Source of the DNA: Paracoccaceae bacterium
GTDB taxonomy: Bacteria > Pseudomonadota > Alphaproteobacteria > Rhodobacterales > Rhodobacteraceae
Reading direction: 5' to 3'
DNA: 18,085 nt
Assembly (NCBI GenBank): GCA_016764835.1
Contig: JAESRD010000152.1
Span: forward strand, 1-18,085
Shown piece after piece: positions 15,158-18,085 of this stretch. Numbering within the stretch: the stretch's first letter is position 1; every line of letters starts with the position of its first letter. Position numbers and translations under genes: made by a program. Under the pieces are notes generated by a model, which saw nothing but the letters and a program-made list of their open reading frames with translations, was not told where the DNA came from and made no database searches.

Positions 15158-17244
15158 CAGTTTGCACCTCCGCCAAGCGTCATCCAAGTAAGCATAAGTG
15201 CAATGCCGATCACCATGGCAAAGGCATAGGTGAACACATAGCCAGATTGCCAGCGGCTTGCCAGCCGGGTCAGCCGTGGAACAACGCCCATGGCGATGCC
15301 GTTAAGTGTGCCGTCAATTATGTTGCCGTCGCCGCGCTTCCACAAGAAGCGGCCGAGCGCCATTGCCGGGCGGATGAAGATCGCCGAATAGATCTCATCG
15401 AAGTACCATTTATTGAGCAAGAAATTGTAAAGAGGCCGCTGGTTTGCGGCCAGTTTTGCTGGCCAATCAGGCCGGCGAATATACATCTGATAAGCCAGAC
15501 CAAAGCCCAACAGCATGGCAATAAACGGCGAAACTTTGACCCAATTGGCAACGTGATGCGCCTCATCCAGAACATGGTTATCCGGGGCCATGTAGATCGC
15601 ACCTTGGCCCGGTGCGGCGGCCATTGCGTGCTCTTCGGCTTCTGCCTCGCCATGCTCATCGGTCACTTCAGCCGTATCATGTGAGGTTGTCTCACCATGT
15701 TCCTCGGCCGATACCTGATGCGTTGGGATGCCGAAGAAGGTGTTCACCTTAGCGTGGTCGCCAAAGAACGAACCGTACCAAACCATGCCTGCCAGCACTG
15801 CGCCGACGGCCAAGAAGCCAAGCGGCACCAACATAACCATTGGGCTCTCTTGTGCATTCTCATGTTTATGCGCATCGCCGCGGGCCTCGCCGTAAAAGGT
15901 GAGGAACATCAGCCGCCATGAATAGAAACTTGTGAACATTGCGGCGATGACCAGCATCCAGAACGCATAGTTCGATGTGACATAGGCACTCTCGATGATC
16001 GCGTCTTTTGACAAGAAGCCAGCAAAACCGATCGTGGTCAGCGGAATGCCAACGCCGGTGATCGCCAAAGTACCGATCATCATTGCGCCGAATGTATAGG
16101 GAATCTTTTTGCGCAGACCGCCGTAATTGCGCATATCTTGCTCGTGATGCATCGAGTGGATGACCGAGCCTGCGCCGAGGAACAACATGGCTTTGAAGAA
16201 AGCATGTGTCAGCAGGTGGAACATGGCCACGCCGTAAACGCCCGAGCCAGCGGCGACAAACATATAGCCGAGCTGCGAACAGGTCGAATAGGCTATGACG
16301 CGTTTAATATCGGTCTGCACCAAACCGATGGTTGCAGCGAAGAAGGCCGTGGACGCACCAAGGAAAACGACGAACTGCTTAGTTTCAGGCGCAAATTCGA
16401 ACAGCGGCGACATCCGGCAAACCAGAAAGACGCCGGCGGTAACCATGGTCGCGGCGTGGATAAGGGCCGAAACCGGGGTTGGGCCTTCCATCGCGTCGGG
16501 CAGCCAAGTGTGCAAAAACAGCTGGGCTGATTTGCCCATGGCGCCAATAAACAGAAGCATTGCCAACAGGTTGGCGGCGTTCCAGTCGCGCCAGAGGAAG
16601 CGCAATTCGGTTTCACCAATGGTCGGGGTGGCGGCGAAGATGACATCAAAGTTAACGCTGTCGGTCAGCGCGAAAAGCCCGAAGATGCCCAAAGCAAAGC
16701 CAAAGTCGCCGACACGGTTGACCACAAAGGCTTTGATCGCTGCGGCATTGGCGCTTGGCTTGCGGAAATAGAAACCGATCAGCAAGTAAGAGGCAACGCC
16801 CACGCCTTCCCAACCGAAGAACATTTGCACGAGGTTGTCGGAAGTCACCAGCATCAGCATGGCGAAGGTAAAGAAAGACAGGTAGGCGAAGAAACGCGGC
16901 TTGTAGCTTTCACCTTCGCGGAACTGGCTGTCATGCGCCATATAGCCGATGCTATAGAGATGGACCAAAGCCGATACTGTGTTGACAACAATCAACATAA
17001 TCGCCGTTAGCCGGTCGAGGCGAATGGCCCAATAGGTGTCGAGCGAGCCCGATGAGATCCACCGCATCAGCTCTATCTGGCGCATCTCACCGTCAAAGGT
17101 AAGAAACACGATCCAAGACAGGAAAGCGGCCAAGAACAGCAAGCCCGTGGTCACATATTGCGCCCCGGTCTCGCCGATGATCCGCCAGCCGAAACCTGCG
17201 ATCAGCGCGCCAACCAATGGCGCGAATAGGATAATGGTTTCCAT
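15157..17244 (-). CDS. nuoL: NADH-quinone oxidoreductase subunit L
   Basis: This is a 695-residue distal proton-pumping subunit of complex I. It has the antiporter fold with Glu in [19 protein letters not shown] and Lys in [20 protein letters not shown]. The family blocks [21 protein letters not shown] and [11 protein letters not shown] are also present. The C-terminal part carries the long lateral helix and a last transmembrane helix. Between residues about 508 and 565 there is a hydrophilic, His- and Glu-rich insert ([16 protein letters not shown] and what follows) that is absent from the E. coli protein. It starts 3 nt after the nuoK stop, with an AAGGG ribosome binding site inside nuoK. 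Confidence 0.97.
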   Translation of the reverse strand: METIILFAPLVGALIAGFGWRIIGETGAQYVTTGLLFLAAFLSWIVFLTFDGEMRQIELMRWISSGSLDTYWAIRLDRLTAIMLIVVNTVSALVHLYSIGYMAHDSQFREGESYKPRFFAYLSFFTFAMLMLVTSDNLVQMFFGWEGVGVASYLLIGFYFRKPSANAAAIKAFVVNRVGDFGFALGIFGLFALTDSVNFDVIFAATPTIGETELRFLWRDWNAANLLAMLLFIGAMGKSAQLFLHTWLPDAMEGPTPVSALIHAATMVTAGVFLVCRMSPLFEFAPETKQFVVFLGASTAFFAATIGLVQTDIKRVIAYSTCSQLGYMFVAAGSGVYGVAMFHLLTHAFFKAMLFLGAGSVIHSMHHEQDMRNYGGLRKKIPYTFGAMMIGTLAITGVGIPLTTIGFAGFLSKDAIIESAYVTSNYAFWMLVIAAMFTSFYSWRLMFLTFYGEARGDAHKHENAQESPMVMLVPLGFLAVGAVLAGMVWYGSFFGDHAKVNTFFGIPTHQVSAEEHGETTSHDTAEVTDEHGEAEAEEHAMAAAPGQGAIYMAPDNHVLDEAHHVANWVKVSPFIAMLLGFGLAYQMYIRRPDWPAKLAANQRPLYNFLLNKWYFDEIYSAIFIRPAMALGRFLWKRGDGNIIDGTLNGIAMGVVPRLTRLASRWQSGYVFTYAFAMVIGIALMLTWMTLGGGAN

Positions 17245-17247
17245 CGG

Positions 17248-17553
17248 CTAGCCCTTCATCACATTGACATCTTCGACGTCGATCGTGCCACGGTTTCGGA
17301 AGAAACAGACCAGAATGGCCAGCCCGATGGCGGCCTCTGCGGCTGCAACTGTCAGAACAAACAAGGTAAAGACCTGCCCAGTCAAATCGCCCAGATAAGA
17401 CGAGAACGCGACAAGGTTGATGTTCACCGCCAGGAGCATCAGCTCAATCGACATCAGCAGAATGATGACGTTCTTGCGGTTCAAGAACAGTCCGAAAATA
17501 CCGATGACGAACAAAGCCGCCGCGACCGTTAGATAATGTTCCAATCCGATCAT
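17248..17553 (-). CDS. nuoK: NADH-quinone oxidoreductase subunit K
   Basis: This is a 101-residue, three-helix membrane subunit of complex I, of standard length. The two membrane glutamates essential for proton transfer are at Glu37 ([15 protein letters not shown]) and Glu73 ([13 protein letters not shown]). The ATG overlaps the stop of the small upstream ORF (ATGA) and is preceded by AGAGGAG. Confidence 0.97.
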   Translation of the reverse strand: MIGLEHYLTVAAALFVIGIFGLFLNRKNVIILLMSIELMLLAVNINLVAFSSYLGDLTGQVFTLFVLTVAAAEAAIGLAILVCFFRNRGTIDVEDVNVMKG

Positions 17554-17693
17554 GTCTTACTCCTCTGCCCGTGTGGGGCGCGCCAGTTGCGCCAAACGCG
17601 GTAGATCACATAGGTCAGCGAGATCTTGGCGAGATAAATCGGCGCCAACATCCATAGGCTGAATTGGGCTAAGAGGTCTGAAAATGCTTGCAT
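17550..17693 (-). CDS. Small single-pass membrane peptide (47 aa) between nuoJ and nuoK
   Basis: A 48-codon frame starts with the ATG at 17693, directly abutting the nuoJ stop (TAAATG). It ends with a TGA that overlaps the nuoK ATG by 4 bases (ATGA). A CAGGGA Shine-Dalgarno sits in the end of nuoJ. The peptide begins [20 protein letters not shown], continues as a hydrophobic helix to about residue 32, and ends in a basic tail with RVWRNWRAP and RSKT. By the positive-inside rule the C-terminus would face the cytoplasm. The tight coupling on both sides and the absence of any non-coding gap argue that it is translated. It is not one of the 14 core Nuo subunits. It could be an accessory or assembly peptide of complex I, or a spacer ORF that keeps translation coupled. 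Function is unknown. Confidence 0.8.
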   Translation of the reverse strand: MQAFSDLLAQFSLWMLAPIYLAKISLTYVIYRVWRNWRAPHGQRSKT

Positions 17694-18085
17694 TTACAGT
17701 CCCTGCCCCGGTTTTACATCTTTCAATACCATGGCCTTTGCCGGGTCACGGAACATCTGCTCCAGAATATCTTGGCGCTTAACATCTTTGCGGTGCCGCA
17801 GCGTCAGCAAAATCGCCCCGATCATAGCCACCAGCAAAATCAGGCCAGAGAGTTGGAACAGCAGGAAGTAGCGGTCATAAAGCAGCGCGCCCAGCTCGGC
17901 CGTATTGTTGCCACCGCCAACCGGCGAGGCCAACCGCTCAGACACACCGTCAGAGAAGTTCCAAACGCCGAGCGCCATGACCAGCTGCATGATAATCACC
18001 ACGCCGATCAACAAAGCCAGCGGCATATAGCGCGCCATTTCGGCCTTGAGCGCGGCAAAATCAATGTCGAGCATCATAACGACGA
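17694..18085 (-). CDS. nuoJ: NADH-quinone oxidoreductase subunit J, C-terminal part (runs off the right edge)
   Basis: About 130 residues are visible, entering the window in the middle of the helix that reads [15 protein letters not shown]. Two further membrane helices follow ([20 protein letters not shown] and [20 protein letters not shown]), then a basic tail HRKDVKRQD and a final KPGQGL. These are the last helices and tail of NuoJ as found in Rhodobacterales. NuoJ is a membrane subunit whose third helix (outside the window) links quinone reduction to proton pumping. The upstream part, including the start, is missing. The methionine at 18077 is internal, because the frame stays open to the window edge. 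The stop is immediately followed by the ATG of the small ORF. Confidence 0.95.
   Translation of the reverse strand, partial: VVMMLDIDFAALKAEMARYMPLALLIGVVIIMQLVMALGVWNFSDGVSERLASPVGGGNNTAELGALLYDRYFLLFQLSGLILLVAMIGAILLTLRHRKDVKRQDILEQMFRDPAKAMVLKDVKPGQGL

Noticed and set aside
1..18085. Mobile element, prophage or defence island
   Set aside because: No transposase, integrase, terminal inverted repeats, toxin-antitoxin pair or nuclease-helicase defence gene was seen. The helicase and RNase J are housekeeping types.

Overview
The window looks like a chromosomal segment from a Rhodobacterales (Rhodobacteraceae/roseobacter-type) alphaproteobacterium. Three things point there: the minus-strand gene order nuoJ-(small ORF)-nuoK-nuoL-nuoM-nuoN-birA-coaX-rnj; two secreted proteins with a VPLPA/VPVPA-CTERM sorting tail; and a Hint_2-type protein plus TbpB-like lipoproteins of kinds common in that group. 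No database search was possible, so the taxonomic placement is an inference from gene order and protein features.

Left part (1-3463). A truncated short-chain dehydrogenase/reductase runs off the left edge on the minus strand. A plus-strand Hint-domain protein (362-1354) diverges from it. The Hint gene is convergent with, and overlaps by 4 bp, the last of three tandem minus-strand genes for small lipoproteins (1351-3463). All three lipoproteins share a P-[IVL]-[ST]-GSA-x-Y-[DN]-GY motif and a C-terminal G-x-[FL]-x-G-like hairpin, which resembles the TbpB-type beta-barrel lipoprotein fold. Two of them are both 201 residues long and are clearly recent paralogues.

Middle part (3464-8960), plus strand. 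Here are prfC (peptide chain release factor 3), with a promoter placed so that its mRNA may be leaderless; two secreted VPLPA-CTERM-type proteins, each followed by a similar intrinsic terminator; and a DEAD-box RNA helicase with a good promoter and an approximately 85-nt leader. A perfect 21-bp tandem duplication lies upstream of the second sorting-signal protein. A strong symmetrical hairpin at 8924-8952 separates the helicase from the convergent operon on the right.

Right part (8962-18085), minus strand. This is one compact operon with overlapping or nearly touching genes. It holds the membrane arm of respiratory complex I (NuoJ partial, K, L, M, N), biotin-protein ligase, type III pantothenate kinase (CoaX) and RNase J. 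Between nuoJ and nuoK sits an otherwise easily missed 47-codon ORF that starts right after the nuoJ stop and overlaps the nuoK start by ATGA. It encodes a probable single-pass membrane peptide.

No RNA gene, insertion sequence, phage gene, CRISPR array or defence system was seen. The least explained items are the small nuoJ-nuoK peptide, the lipoprotein cluster, the 21-bp tandem repeat with the paired sorting-signal proteins, and the Hint protein lacking expected histidines.
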